A DNA stretch of 64,000 bases from WLWS01 sp965243105 (GCA_965243105.1 CBDEUC010000003.1:2356001-2420000); one strand, 5' to 3'. Counted from the first letter of the stretch, positions 25,828 to 35,714 are shown. Numbers and translations are program-made. The notes: generated from the sequence alone by a model not told the origin.

Positions 25828-26034
25828 TTAATCGTACTCTGGATAGTCTTCCAGCAATTCCTTCAGGCGCTTTTTTTCCTGGAGGGCTTCTATTGCTCTC
25901 CTCGGGGACTTGCTTTTTCCCCGTTGACTATCCTGCAATTCCATCGCGTCGAGAAATGGATCGATATCAGAGTCCTCGTCTACCGAATCGAGGTCATAAT
26001 CGTTCACGTCATCGTGTTCTCTATTCGTTCCCAT
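25828..26034 (-). CDS. PA3496-family small acidic protein (putative)
   Basis: Sixty-eight residues with a very acidic N-terminal half (DDVNDYDLDSVDEDSDIDPFLDAMEL) and a basic, helical C-terminal half SPRRAIEALQEKKRLKELLEDYPEYD. This layout, with RRAIE followed by a basic helix and an acidic/tyrosine ending, resembles the PA3496 family of pseudomonads and relatives, whose function is not established. GGAG precedes the ATG at good spacing. Confidence 0.65.
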   Translation of the reverse strand: MGTNREHDDVNDYDLDSVDEDSDIDPFLDAMELQDSQRGKSKSPRRAIEALQEKKRLKELLEDYPEYD

Positions 26035-26251
26035 ATTAACTCCAGTTAAAAGTTGATATAGACGGCTTAAACAAACGTACAGAACAAGCTAAACAACAAC
26101 ATTTCAATATCGGCGAAATATACATTCGGATTGGCCAATGTCAACTCTAAAATGAGTAATTACAAAACGCTGTCACGAAACCTTCATAAAGGGACCTGGC
26201 CGGCCTGGCATGGGAATAAATATGCGTGGCAGGGCGCCGCAGGTCCTCAAT

Positions 26252-26278
26252 TCAAGTATTGGCCATTTTTACCGATAA
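26252..26278 (+). promoter_or_regulatory. Sigma-28 (FliA) type promoter of the FapA gene
   Basis: TCAAGTAT, an 11-base spacer, then ACCGATAA: 6 of 8 and 7 of 8 matches to TAAAGTTT / GCCGATAA with exact spacing. It lies 113 bases before the FapA start. The rest of the 357-base gap 26035-26391 holds no gene I can support. Confidence 0.7.
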
Positions 26279-26391
26279 ATCTTGGGGATAAAGCCAGTAA
26301 ATAACACCGGGTGCGGGACCTTGATGAGAAATCTTCATGGATTGATGAGCCCTGGTGAACACAGAGAAATTAATTACCGGGAAGAGGTTTA

Positions 26392-28317
26392 ATGGCGGTC
26401 AGCGAAGCAAAAATCGACGAGCTTGTCGATGAAAAGTCCTTATCGGCAAATGCCTGGTTTCAGCTCCAGGTTCAGCCGGATGGCTCGCGTGCGCTCGTCA
26501 GGAAAATCGTTCCCCATCGTGGGGACGGCAAGCCGGTTACGGCGGCAGATATTCTCAGGAAATTGAAAGAGAACCGCGTTTGCCATGGCGTCGAACTGGC
26601 AAGGATCGAAGAGCTGATAGCCAGGGTCGGGGCAGGCGAGGAATGTGAGAATTCGGTCCCCGTTGCACTGAGCGATGTCAGGGAAGGCGAGGATGGAGAG
26701 ATCACATGGATGGTTGATGAGTCCAGGGACGAGCTTATTGTTGCTCCCGATACGCAGCTGGCTCTACTTCGGCCCGGCAGGCGCGGTGTAGCGGGAAAAA
26801 ATATTTTCGGTAAAAAGAAGCAGGCGCGCCCGGTGTATGAACCGCGGTTAACCGCTGGCAACGGAGTGCGCATGGAGGAACAGGAAAATGGCGAGTTTCT
26901 TTTTACCAGCAGTATTTGCGGTGTGCTTGACCTGCAAAACGACGTTATCAGCGTAGATGGACGAGTCAGGGTGTCTGCGGATCACATGAGCGCATACATG
27001 GACATGCCGGTAGGTGTCATCCAGCCAGCTGGACACATCGTGACCGAGCAGGATGTCCTGGCTATGCTGGAATCACTCAATGTGACAGACGGTATTCTTG
27101 GTGACGAAATAAGAAAAGCCCTTGGGAATGCGGAAGGTGAAGCGAAAATTCTGGAAAAGGTGCTTGTGGCACAGGGAAAGGAACCAATAGACGGTATCAA
27201 TGCAAAGCTCATCATGGAGGAGAGTCTCGCAATAGGAAAACTGAAGGAAAATGGAGAAATTGATTATCATGAAAAATCCTATCCCTGGAATGTCAGGAAA
27301 GGTGACATCGTTGGCACCATCTCTCCGCCACGGAAAGAGGAGAACGGCTATACCGTAACCGGTCGAGTCCTGGAGGCTGAACCTGCGCTGGGGATTGGTA
27401 TGTCCCTCGATGGCCTGGTTAAAGAAGCAGACGGACAGGTGGTAGCAAGCAGGGATGGTGTGTTACTTATCGGCGAGTCTGCACTTAGTGTATCCGACAC
27501 CCTGCTAATTGATGGTGATGTGTGTCATCGCACGGGAAATGTTCATTCAAGCAAGCCTGTAATTGTAAAAGGATATGTTGAACCGGGTTTCTCGCTGCAA
27601 AGTGACGGTGAAGTCGTCATCCAGGATAATGTAGAACAGTCCGCTGTGCGTGCTAACGGAGACGTAGTTGTTAAATCAGGGATCCGTGGTTCACAAAGCA
27701 GGGTGGTTTCCCGCGGGGATGTCAAAACAGGATTCGTAGAAAACGCACGAATCAAGGCACTCGGCAATATTTCCGTGGAAAACAGCCTGGTGAATTGCCA
27801 TAGTTTTTGCCTGGGAACCTTGACGGTTGGTTCCACCCGTTCCCCCAAAAGCACTTTAATCGGTGGTCATACCCATGTTGTAAAGGGAATAGTTGCCAGC
27901 AACCTGGGTTCCGAGGGCTGCAGCAAGACAGTGATACGGGTAGGCGTCATGCCGGAGATTGAGCGACGTTACAGGGAAACCCTGGAGGAATTAAAGAAAA
28001 GGAAAAAACTGCTCGACGAGTTATTGCTGATGCACAAGCAAAAACGAAAGCTATCAAACGGTGCTGATGCCCAACTCGATGTTATCGCCAATACCTGTCG
28101 ATTGATAAAGAAGGAGTTTGAACAGGTAAAACAGGAAAACCAGGGACTGTTAAAGCAGCTAAAGGAAACCAGGAAGGCCAGGGTTGTGGTACAGCAACAG
28201 GTATTTCCGGGGGTGACGATCCAGATACTGGACTATAGTTTTGAAGTGCGAAAAAAGGAAAACGCCGGGGTTTTCTTTCTCGAAGATGACCTGATAATTT
28301 TCAGACCCAGCGCGTAA
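26392..28317 (+). CDS. FapA (DUF342) family beta-solenoid protein
   Basis: 641 residues. The N-terminal part contains EITWMVDESRDELIVAPDTQLALLRPGRRGVAGKNIFGKK, typical of the FapA N-terminal domain. A central glycine-spaced repeat region follows (SVSDTLLIDGDVCHRTGNVHSSKPVIVKGYVEPGFSLQSDGEVVIQDNVEQSAVRANGDVVVKSGIRG, about 363-430), forming a right-handed beta solenoid. A Lys/Glu-rich coiled coil spans about 520-600. No signal peptide, so cytoplasmic. FapA is reported to affect flagellation and polar placement in Vibrio, and the sigma-28-type promoter upstream fits a motility role. Exact function uncertain. Confidence 0.87.
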   Translation: MAVSEAKIDELVDEKSLSANAWFQLQVQPDGSRALVRKIVPHRGDGKPVTAADILRKLKENRVCHGVELARIEELIARVGAGEECENSVPVALSDVREGEDGEITWMVDESRDELIVAPDTQLALLRPGRRGVAGKNIFGKKKQARPVYEPRLTAGNGVRMEEQENGEFLFTSSICGVLDLQNDVISVDGRVRVSADHMSAYMDMPVGVIQPAGHIVTEQDVLAMLESLNVTDGILGDEIRKALGNAEGEAKILEKVLVAQGKEPIDGINAKLIMEESLAIGKLKENGEIDYHEKSYPWNVRKGDIVGTISPPRKEENGYTVTGRVLEAEPALGIGMSLDGLVKEADGQVVASRDGVLLIGESALSVSDTLLIDGDVCHRTGNVHSSKPVIVKGYVEPGFSLQSDGEVVIQDNVEQSAVRANGDVVVKSGIRGSQSRVVSRGDVKTGFVENARIKALGNISVENSLVNCHSFCLGTLTVGSTRSPKSTLIGGHTHVVKGIVASNLGSEGCSKTVIRVGVMPEIERRYRETLEELKKRKKLLDELLLMHKQKRKLSNGADAQLDVIANTCRLIKKEFEQVKQENQGLLKQLKETRKARVVVQQQVFPGVTIQILDYSFEVRKKENAGVFFLEDDLIIFRPSA

Positions 28318-28320
28318 AAG

Positions 28321-29868
28321 TCATTCACTGAATGCCGGTTTAATTTCGGCCTGGGGGCGCCAGTCATTACCATATAGTCGACGAAAGACCTCGGGTCTGT
28401 CCACGGATCCCTTGGCGACTCCACCGTTCCAGAGGTCATACTCGCTGGCAGCATACCTGGAAAAAAATGTGTCCAGTTTCTTATCAAGATTTGTAACAAT
28501 ATCGCGGTACTCGGGATAGTCAACTACGTTAGTTTCCTGCCCGGGATCCTTTTGCAGATCAAATAATACATTCCTGCCCGTGCTTCCCAGTCTTTTCCAG
28601 TATGAATAACGCCGGGTTCGAATAACCCGTGTCTCCTCCTGTTCAAAGAAAACTGCATCACTCCAGTCTTCCTCTTTACCACGCAACAGTGATACAAAGC
28701 TTTGACCGGGACTGTTTTCAAACTCAACGTCGTTAATACCAAGGTAGTCAAGGATAGTGACCGGTACATCGTACTGGCCGATTAGTGCTTCACTTTTGCT
28801 TCCAGCGGGGATGTGACCAGGATGCCTGACTATCAGAGGTACATTCATTGCTGTTTCGTACATGCTGGCGGGTTTTGTGACAATGGTGTGTTGCCAAAGT
28901 CCGTGTTGACCATAGAAATTACCCTGGTCGCTTGAATAAATTACAAGTGTATTTTCTGCGAGGCCCTTTTCCTCCAGTTTTGCCAGTACCCGGCCCAGGC
29001 CATCATCGACCAGGGTGTTTTGCGAAGCGACGTTTGCCATAGTCGCAGGGTCATTGTGCATTGCCAGGCCCTGCCGTAATTTTTCCAGGAAAAATGGACT
29101 GGTGTTCTCCGGGTCCATGAGTTGCTGTACGAGGTTTTCGTTGTAAGCGACCCGGGGAAACGAGGGAAAATCCTTACCCGCGTATTCTTTATAATACCGA
29201 TTACGTGCCGGACCCATATTGGTTGGCGGGTTGGTGTAAGGACCGTCATAATTTAACTGGAGATAAAACGGTTTTTTACCATCGTAGTTTTCAAGATATT
29301 CCACAGCCTTGTCTGTAAAAAAATCAACGATGTGCTTGCCTTCGACCTTGTAAGTGCGGTCGTTGTCGATCACGGTGTTATTCCAGAAATCGACGGTATG
29401 GCCATCGGTGAAAGTGATCCAGTGCTGGTAACCGATTGATGCCTGCCAGGGCTGCCCAAGGTGCCATTTGCCAATCATGGCAGTCTGGTAGCCGCGATTT
29501 AGCAGCGTAATCGGCAGGGTACGAAACTCTGCTACAGCGGACCAGGTCTTTGGCCACTTGTCCAGGAGGGCATCATCAAGCCAGCTGTGAATTCCATGTT
29601 GCGAGGGCATCAGGCCAGTCATCAGGGTTGCTCGAGTTGGAGAACACATGCCGTTTACGGCGAATGACTGGTTGAACTGGATTCCTTCGCGGGCCAGCTG
29701 GTCAACGTGCGGTGTGCGGATATCAGTATTGCCATAGGTGCCCAGGAGGGTGGATGCCTGGTTGTCGGTCAGAACAAACAGCACGTTCAAAGGCTTATCC
29801 ATCGCCTTAACGGCGGGGCAGGTGAAAAAAACGACAAGGCAAAGGGGCAAAAACTGATTAATTTTCAT
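28321..29868 (-). CDS. Secreted type I sulfatase
   Basis: Sulfate-ester hydrolase of the alkaline-phosphatase superfamily, 515 residues with a signal peptide (about 1-22, ending AVKA). The active-site motif is CSPTRATLMTG; Cys75 is the residue converted to formylglycine by a maturase. The metal-site regions are FVLTDNQAST (Asp35, Asn36), GKWHLG (about 131-136) and YSSDQGNFYGQHG. It is probably periplasmic and could release sulfate from sulfated organic or algal matter, but substrate is not readable. No maturase gene is in the window. It is isolated between fapA and the PHP phosphatase gene. Confidence 0.92.
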   Translation of the reverse strand: MKINQFLPLCLVVFFTCPAVKAMDKPLNVLFVLTDNQASTLLGTYGNTDIRTPHVDQLAREGIQFNQSFAVNGMCSPTRATLMTGLMPSQHGIHSWLDDALLDKWPKTWSAVAEFRTLPITLLNRGYQTAMIGKWHLGQPWQASIGYQHWITFTDGHTVDFWNNTVIDNDRTYKVEGKHIVDFFTDKAVEYLENYDGKKPFYLQLNYDGPYTNPPTNMGPARNRYYKEYAGKDFPSFPRVAYNENLVQQLMDPENTSPFFLEKLRQGLAMHNDPATMANVASQNTLVDDGLGRVLAKLEEKGLAENTLVIYSSDQGNFYGQHGLWQHTIVTKPASMYETAMNVPLIVRHPGHIPAGSKSEALIGQYDVPVTILDYLGINDVEFENSPGQSFVSLLRGKEEDWSDAVFFEQEETRVIRTRRYSYWKRLGSTGRNVLFDLQKDPGQETNVVDYPEYRDIVTNLDKKLDTFFSRYAASEYDLWNGGVAKGSVDRPEVFRRLYGNDWRPQAEIKPAFSE

Positions 29869-29941
29869 GCTTTGTTCTCCTGGACCAGCAGGCTCGAAGT
29901 TCTTGTGTTTACCTTACCAGCCATATCATACCGATGACAAA

Positions 29942-30775
29942 TCAAGGCCATAGTTCCCACACCGGCTTACAGGCTGAAGGCAGCGATGCCTGGCCACCAA
30001 GCTCGGACCAGGCCTGTCCTGGACGATGAAAATCTGAGCCAGTGGATGCATAGAGATTTTTACGTTGGCACAGCCGGGCAAGTTTCTCTGTCACCTCGCG
30101 GGTCTGTTGACCTGAAATAACCTCCATGGCAAGACCACCACAGCTGGCAAAGTCGTCCAGCAGGCGTGCCAGCCTGGTATTGGTGAGGCGATAGCTGGAA
30201 GGGTGTGCCAGTACCGCGACACCACCAGAGTCAGTGATGCAGTGAATAGTTTCCTCCATTGACATCCACAGGCACTTGATGTCACCGGTTTTGCCCGGGC
30301 CAAGATATCGCTTAAATGCTTCATTTTCATTTTTCACCTTGCCATTTTCCACGAGGTACTGTGCAAAATGGGGTCTGCCAATAACGCTCTGTCCGGCAAT
30401 CTCCTGCACGCGCTTCCAGGTGTTTTCCATACCCAGTTTGTCTAGCTTCGATGAAATCCGTTGAGCTCTCTCCATGCGAGCCTTGCGCTGATGTTCAATT
30501 CCATTTGTCAGTGCCTGGCAGTCAATGTCCACATTCAAACCGACTATGTGTATTCCAACACCCTGCCAGGCTGTTGAAAACTCAACCCCATGGATTAACC
30601 TGACGCCCGGGTGCTCGAGATTTCCGATCTTTGAATAGGCATCTACGGTATCGTGGTCGGTGATGGAAAAAAGCTCTATGCCTCTTGATCCAGCTTCGCG
30701 CAGAAGCGCGGCCGGAGTCAGCCGTCCGTCAGATATCGTGCTGTGTGTGTGCAAATCAACTTTCATCGTTATCAA
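29942..30775 (-). CDS. PHP-domain phosphoesterase (RNase AM / YciV family)
   Basis: 277 residues of a single PHP domain. Metal-binding motifs are DLHTHSTISDG (about 7-17), SITDHDTVDAY (near 37-47), IHGVEFSTAW, VLAHPSSYRLTN and GSDFHRPGQ. The E. coli relative hydrolyses 3',5'-nucleoside bisphosphates and acts as a 5'-3' exonuclease on short RNA. The third residue of the alternative start MKVDLHTHS (ATG four codons in) may be the true beginning. It follows rapA on the same strand, 23 bases away. Confidence 0.88.
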   Translation of the reverse strand: MITMKVDLHTHSTISDGRLTPAALLREAGSRGIELFSITDHDTVDAYSKIGNLEHPGVRLIHGVEFSTAWQGVGIHIVGLNVDIDCQALTNGIEHQRKARMERAQRISSKLDKLGMENTWKRVQEIAGQSVIGRPHFAQYLVENGKVKNENEAFKRYLGPGKTGDIKCLWMSMEETIHCITDSGGVAVLAHPSSYRLTNTRLARLLDDFASCGGLAMEVISGQQTREVTEKLARLCQRKNLYASTGSDFHRPGQAWSELGGQASLPSACKPVWELWP

Positions 30776-30798
30776 GGGTAAGCAAGGTTCGAAGCAGT

Positions 30799-33669
30799 TC
30801 AGGTAGTGATGACAATGCGCAATGCATCCAGTCGAACGTCGCTGGCATCAATGGCGATTTCAAGCCTCTGTAACTGGTCCTGAAGGTATTCTATTTCATC
30901 CTGGCGTACGTTGGGATTAACTGCAGCCAGCTTCGTTAACCTTGATATTTCGGCGTTAAGCAGGCTGGATGCTCTCGCATGGGCCTTATCAAGGAATTCG
31001 GGCCCAATGACCCTGGCCCGGTTTTCTGATTTGCCAAGTAACCCTTTTAACTCCGGGGCTTTTAGCTTTACAACCTGCATCGCGGTATCGCGGTCAATTT
31101 CTTCCGACAACTGGTTTAATGTTTCATGCTTCAACACGTCCGACCAGTCCCTGCCCGTCTCATCAAGCACAACCCGAATACAGCTCGGGGGCAGGTATCT
31201 ATTGATTTTCAAATCCCGCATAGTTACAGCGCCAAGGATATAGATACACTCAAGAAAGAGTTTCCCCGGTTCAAGCTTTTCATGGGAAATGCTGATCATA
31301 GAGGTGTTGCCAAGCTCACTGCTAAGAACCATGTCCATGGCACCAATCACCATCGGGTGCTCCCAGCTCAGGAAGTGTACATCTTCATGGCCAAGAGCAA
31401 TTTCCCTGTCATAGCACACTGTCATACCATCTTCCTGTAGCTGGGGAAAATTCATTAGCATATTCTCCGCAGGGTGAAGAATATAGCGACCACGACTGTG
31501 TTCGACGCTGTCTACACCAAAGCAATCAAAACTGAGTTCCATGTAATCCCGGATCGAGGATGCAGAATCTTCCTTTTTCGCTGCATTACATAGCTCTGCA
31601 GCGACAGATGGCCTGCAGGAATTGTACTCCAGCAGGCGATCCCGGCCCTTCTCCATTTTTTCTTCAAGTTCAGCAAGCCTTGCCCGCGTATCTTCAAGCA
31701 GTTTTGCCCAGCTTTCATCCAGCGGATTCGCAAAAGCCTGTAGCAATCTTGGCTGCATTTCCTGGAAGATCACGGATGCAGCCGGGCCTGGCTTTTCAAA
31801 TGCCCCGAGTCCATCATGCAGCCATTGAAAGTGTACGTGCTGTGCCGAATTTTCAAAGTAGGCAAGGTGAATTTGTACAGTTTCTTTCTGCCCAATCCTG
31901 TCGAGACGGCCAATCCGTTGCTCGAGCAAGTCCGGGTTCAGCGGCAGGTCAAAAAGTAACAGGTGATGGGCGAACTGAAAGTTACGTCCTTCACTGCCGA
32001 TCTCGGAGCAAATCAATGCCTGGCAGCCCTCGTCATCATCGGCAAAGTAGGCAGCGGCGCGATCTCTTTCGATAATACTCATGTCTTCATGAAACACTGC
32101 CAGGTGTAACCCGGACGAAACTCGAAAATGCTCGGCGAGATCCAGTGCAGTTTCCCGGCTTGCGCAGATCACGAGGCAACGCTCGGGCCTGATTTCCTGC
32201 AGCTTCTTTTCAAGCCATTCCACCCTTGGATCTGCTTTTGTCCAATTTTTTCCGCCTTGCTTATCCAACAGGATTTCAGGTGTGAGTAGCTGCCAGGTTT
32301 CATCTATACCAGGCTTCAATTGGTCATATAGTCCTGGTCCCGGGATTGCCGTAGCTGACAGCTTTCTTGGAGGAAAGCCATCCACTGAAGCCCTGGTGTT
32401 TCTGAATAAAACGCGGCCCGTACCATGGTGATCGATAAAATGTTCTATCAGGCGGGTTCTGAATTCGTCAGATTCGCCAAGTTCGGCGAGGCTACTTTCA
32501 ATGAATTCACCAAGACCACGGAAAGATTCTTCGCTGACGCTATCCAGCAGCTGCTTGCGAACTGCAGGACCAGGTACTTCACAGGAAAAAAGTGTTTCAA
32601 TTGCCTCGGCTACTGGCTGGTAGTAATTTTCTTCCTCTATGAACCTGGCATAGTCAGGGAAACGTTGCGCATCCAGTAATCGCAGCCTGGCAAAGTGACC
32701 GGATTTTCCAAGCTGTTCCGGTGTTGCAGTGAGAAGCAGGACGCCCGGGCAGTTAGACGACAGGAGCTCTACTGCCTTGTAGCTGCTACTGGCGCCATCC
32801 GGGGCCCAGTGAAGATGATGCGCTTCGTCCACGACAAGCAAATCCCACTCTGCAAGGCTCGCATGTTGCAGGGCATCGCTATTTTCAGCCAGGAATTCAA
32901 TACTGCAAAGAACAAACTGGTCATTATCAAAGGGGTTCTGCCGAGGATCACCCTCGAGGATGGATTGGTACCTGTCTTCGTCAAATATACTGAAGTGCAT
33001 GTTGAACCTGCGAAGCATTTCTACCAACCACTGGTGAACCAGGTTCTCCGGCACTACGATTATGATTCGACTTGCCCGTTCTGTAATGACCTGTTGGTGC
33101 AGTATCAACCCTGCCTCGATGGTTTTTCCGAGACCGACCTCATCCGCCAGCAGGACTCGGGGTGCATAGCGGTTCGCCACTTCATGCGCAATGTACAATT
33201 GATGAGGTATCAGGCTTACCCTGCAACCGAGCAGCCCATGAAGTGCTGAATGATTGAGACGGTTTGCTTCTACAAGACTTCGATAGCGCAACGCGAACCA
33301 ACGGTCTTTATCAATTTGACCGCTTTGGAGTCTTTCAACAGGACGATTTAGCTGCAGGTGGTCGTCAAGTGAAACCTCGCTAACTTCGTGTTCGCGACCT
33401 TCCTTGTCATTACCAGTGTAGGAAACGAGATCTTCGATGACATCAACCCTTGATACGGTTATCTCAAGGCCGTCCCGGGTTTTTATTTGATCTCCTGTTG
33501 AAAAAATTATCCTGGTCAAGGGTGCGGACTGCAGTGCGTAGCTACGAGTTTCACCGCTGGCCTGGAAAGACAATGTAACGGTACGTCCGTCTACCTCGAG
33601 AACAGTACCGAGGCCAAGTTGTAATTCGGCGTCGTTGATCCAACGTTGACCACTTGCAATATTTTCCAC
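30799..33669 (-). CDS. rapA: RNA polymerase-associated ATPase RapA
   Basis: Swi2/Snf2-type ATPase that binds RNA polymerase and helps recycle it after transcription. The 956 residues have an N-terminal Tudor-like RapA domain (GQRWINDAELQLGLGTVLEVDGRTVTLSF), Walker A ADEVGLGKT (175-183), the DEAH box VVDEAHHLHW, helicase motifs CSEIGSEGRNFQFAHHLLLFDLP and LEQRIGRLDRIGQ, then a long C-terminal RapA-specific region. Length is near the 968 aa of E. coli. No frameshift. It is upstream of the PHP gene and downstream of uup on the same strand. Confidence 0.96.
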   Translation of the reverse strand: MENIASGQRWINDAELQLGLGTVLEVDGRTVTLSFQASGETRSYALQSAPLTRIIFSTGDQIKTRDGLEITVSRVDVIEDLVSYTGNDKEGREHEVSEVSLDDHLQLNRPVERLQSGQIDKDRWFALRYRSLVEANRLNHSALHGLLGCRVSLIPHQLYIAHEVANRYAPRVLLADEVGLGKTIEAGLILHQQVITERASRIIIVVPENLVHQWLVEMLRRFNMHFSIFDEDRYQSILEGDPRQNPFDNDQFVLCSIEFLAENSDALQHASLAEWDLLVVDEAHHLHWAPDGASSSYKAVELLSSNCPGVLLLTATPEQLGKSGHFARLRLLDAQRFPDYARFIEEENYYQPVAEAIETLFSCEVPGPAVRKQLLDSVSEESFRGLGEFIESSLAELGESDEFRTRLIEHFIDHHGTGRVLFRNTRASVDGFPPRKLSATAIPGPGLYDQLKPGIDETWQLLTPEILLDKQGGKNWTKADPRVEWLEKKLQEIRPERCLVICASRETALDLAEHFRVSSGLHLAVFHEDMSIIERDRAAAYFADDDEGCQALICSEIGSEGRNFQFAHHLLLFDLPLNPDLLEQRIGRLDRIGQKETVQIHLAYFENSAQHVHFQWLHDGLGAFEKPGPAASVIFQEMQPRLLQAFANPLDESWAKLLEDTRARLAELEEKMEKGRDRLLEYNSCRPSVAAELCNAAKKEDSASSIRDYMELSFDCFGVDSVEHSRGRYILHPAENMLMNFPQLQEDGMTVCYDREIALGHEDVHFLSWEHPMVIGAMDMVLSSELGNTSMISISHEKLEPGKLFLECIYILGAVTMRDLKINRYLPPSCIRVVLDETGRDWSDVLKHETLNQLSEEIDRDTAMQVVKLKAPELKGLLGKSENRARVIGPEFLDKAHARASSLLNAEISRLTKLAAVNPNVRQDEIEYLQDQLQRLEIAIDASDVRLDALRIVITT

Positions 33670-33728
33670 GATTACATCTGCATGATTTAAAGCTGAGCTA
33701 TAGTAGAGGAATCAGCACGGATTACCAG

Positions 33729-35609
33729 TCACCCCGGGTGTTCTGGGCTTGCTGATTCCAGCTCCTCCCAGCGCTGGTATGCTTCGTTCAGTTTTTGTCT
33801 TACTGATTGCAGATGGTTATGGGCACTTGAAATGAGATGCTCCTCCTGGCGATAAAATTCGGCCCGACTCATTTCGTCTTCCATGCTGCTTATTTCCGTT
33901 TCAAGCCTTTCTATTTCGGCAGGGAGTTTCAATAGCTCCTGCTGTTCTCTATAGCCCAGCTTTGCAGATTTCCTCGGTCGGGGTTTCGTATCCCTGACTG
34001 GATTTATCCTTTCCTTTTTCATTTCGGGCAGTCGTTGCCTTTGCCAGTCCTCGTATCCTCCGACATACTCTTTCAGGCCCTTGTCGCCTTCAAAAACAAT
34101 AGTGCTCGTTACTACGCGATCAAGGAAATACCGGTCATGACTGACAAGTAAGAGTGTGCCTGGATAATCTGCCAGTAATTCTTCCAGTAATTCCAGTGTC
34201 TCAATATCCAGGTCATTGGTTGGTTCATCCAGTACCAGGAAATTGGCCGGTCGTGTAAAAATCCGCGCCAGCAAGAGCCGATTTCGTTCGCCACCGGAGA
34301 GACTCTTTACTGGGGAATTGATTCTTTCCGGGGAAAACAAAAAGTTTTTCATGTAGCTGACGACATGCTGGGAGCGCCCGTTTATTTCCACGTAATCCGA
34401 TGAGTCAGAAATATTGTCGCGTATGGATTTTTCTTCATCCAGTTGTTCTCTTTGCTGGTCGAAATAGGCGACGGTAACGTTGCTGCCGCTCTGAATCTTG
34501 CCGGAATCAGGTTTCATTTGGCCCAGCAGAAGTTTAATAAGGGTGCTTTTCCCGCAGCCATTTGCACCAATAATGCCAACACGGTCTCCCCTCAGGATAC
34601 GGGTACTGAACTTCGAAATGATCGCTTCTTCAGAGTAGCTGTAGCTGATGTTATGCGCATTAATAACCAGTTGTCCGGAATCGACACCACTGTCGAGCTG
34701 AAACCTGGAAACACCTTCTTTTTCTATCCTGGCTTTTCTCAGGCGACGCATGTCCTCAAGTTTTCGTACTTTCCCCTCGTTACGGGTTCGCCGCGCCTTG
34801 ATACCCTGGCGTACCCACACTTCATACTCTGCAAGTTTCCTGTCAAACTTCCGCGCAGCTTTTGACTCCGCATCCAGATTAACCTGTTTGCGCTTGAGGT
34901 ATTCAGAATAGCTGCAGTCAAAAGAAGTCAGCCCACCCCGGTCCAGTTCGATTATTCGACTGGAAACGCGCTGCATGAGCTTGCGGTCATGGGTGATAAA
35001 TAACAAAGCACCCTTAAACCCGGTGAGAAAATCCTCCAGCCAGCTAATCGATTCAATATCGAGATGATTGGTCGGTTCATCCAGCAATAGAAGGTCAGGT
35101 TCACTGACGAGGGCCTGTGCCAGCATAACGCGACGTCGAGTTCCGCCGGAACATGCATCGAATGGGGTATTCGCCGTTAATTCAAGCCGGTCGAGCACCG
35201 ACTCCACTTTCTGGTTGAGATTCCACCCACCGAGCATTTCAATTTCGTGCTGCACAACATCAAGATGCTTCATCTCCATCTTCCCGGCACGGACTGAAAG
35301 TTCGCGGTATTCCGCCAGCAATTCGCCAAGATGCCCAAGTCCGCCGGAAACAACGTCATGCACACTTTTTTGCGAGCCCTCCGGCACCTCCTGGCGGAGG
35401 AAGCCTGTTTTGAGTCTTTCCCTGGACCATCTCTCTCCTTCATCTGCTTCGAGTTCGCCGTTTATCACTTTTAGCAGCGTCGATTTACCGGCCCCATTAC
35501 GACCCAGTAGACACAGTCTCTCGCGCGCTTCAATTTTCAGGTTGACGCGATCCAGGACCGGGGACTGGCCAAAGGAAAGGGACAGGTCACGTAATGTCAG
35601 GATAGCCAT
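33729..35609 (-). CDS. uup: ABC-F family ATPase Uup
   Basis: Cytosolic, two-domain ABC-F ATPase of 626 residues. Both domains have Walker A (GRNGAGKSTLL near 36; GANGCGKSTLI near 345), signatures (CSGGTRRRVMLAQAL; LSGGERNRLLLARIF) and Walker B (DLLLLDEPTNHLDI; NFLVLDEPTNDLDI). The linker is the basic helical ABC-F type and the C terminus is a coiled coil (about 565-625, LPAEIERLETEISSMEDEM), which distinguishes Uup from EttA. E. coli Uup affects precise transposon excision and ribosome function. It is divergent from the GIY-YIG gene. Confidence 0.95.
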   Translation of the reverse strand: MAILTLRDLSLSFGQSPVLDRVNLKIEARERLCLLGRNGAGKSTLLKVINGELEADEGERWSRERLKTGFLRQEVPEGSQKSVHDVVSGGLGHLGELLAEYRELSVRAGKMEMKHLDVVQHEIEMLGGWNLNQKVESVLDRLELTANTPFDACSGGTRRRVMLAQALVSEPDLLLLDEPTNHLDIESISWLEDFLTGFKGALLFITHDRKLMQRVSSRIIELDRGGLTSFDCSYSEYLKRKQVNLDAESKAARKFDRKLAEYEVWVRQGIKARRTRNEGKVRKLEDMRRLRKARIEKEGVSRFQLDSGVDSGQLVINAHNISYSYSEEAIISKFSTRILRGDRVGIIGANGCGKSTLIKLLLGQMKPDSGKIQSGSNVTVAYFDQQREQLDEEKSIRDNISDSSDYVEINGRSQHVVSYMKNFLFSPERINSPVKSLSGGERNRLLLARIFTRPANFLVLDEPTNDLDIETLELLEELLADYPGTLLLVSHDRYFLDRVVTSTIVFEGDKGLKEYVGGYEDWQRQRLPEMKKERINPVRDTKPRPRKSAKLGYREQQELLKLPAEIERLETEISSMEDEMSRAEFYRQEEHLISSAHNHLQSVRQKLNEAYQRWEELESASPEHPG

Positions 35610-35714
35610 AAATATACTTGTACCAGGGCTTGGAAGGATAAAGTTGTGTGCATAGTCTGATTTTGAGCTATCTGCGCTTTTCCATTGATGTAATTATCCT
35701 TTACAGTATGACCC

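Noticed and set aside
25689..25832. Plus-strand 47-codon frame MQETLRNLSGKD upstream of the PA3496-type gene
   Set aside because: It has no ribosome binding site, unremarkable composition and runs into the end of the opposite gene.
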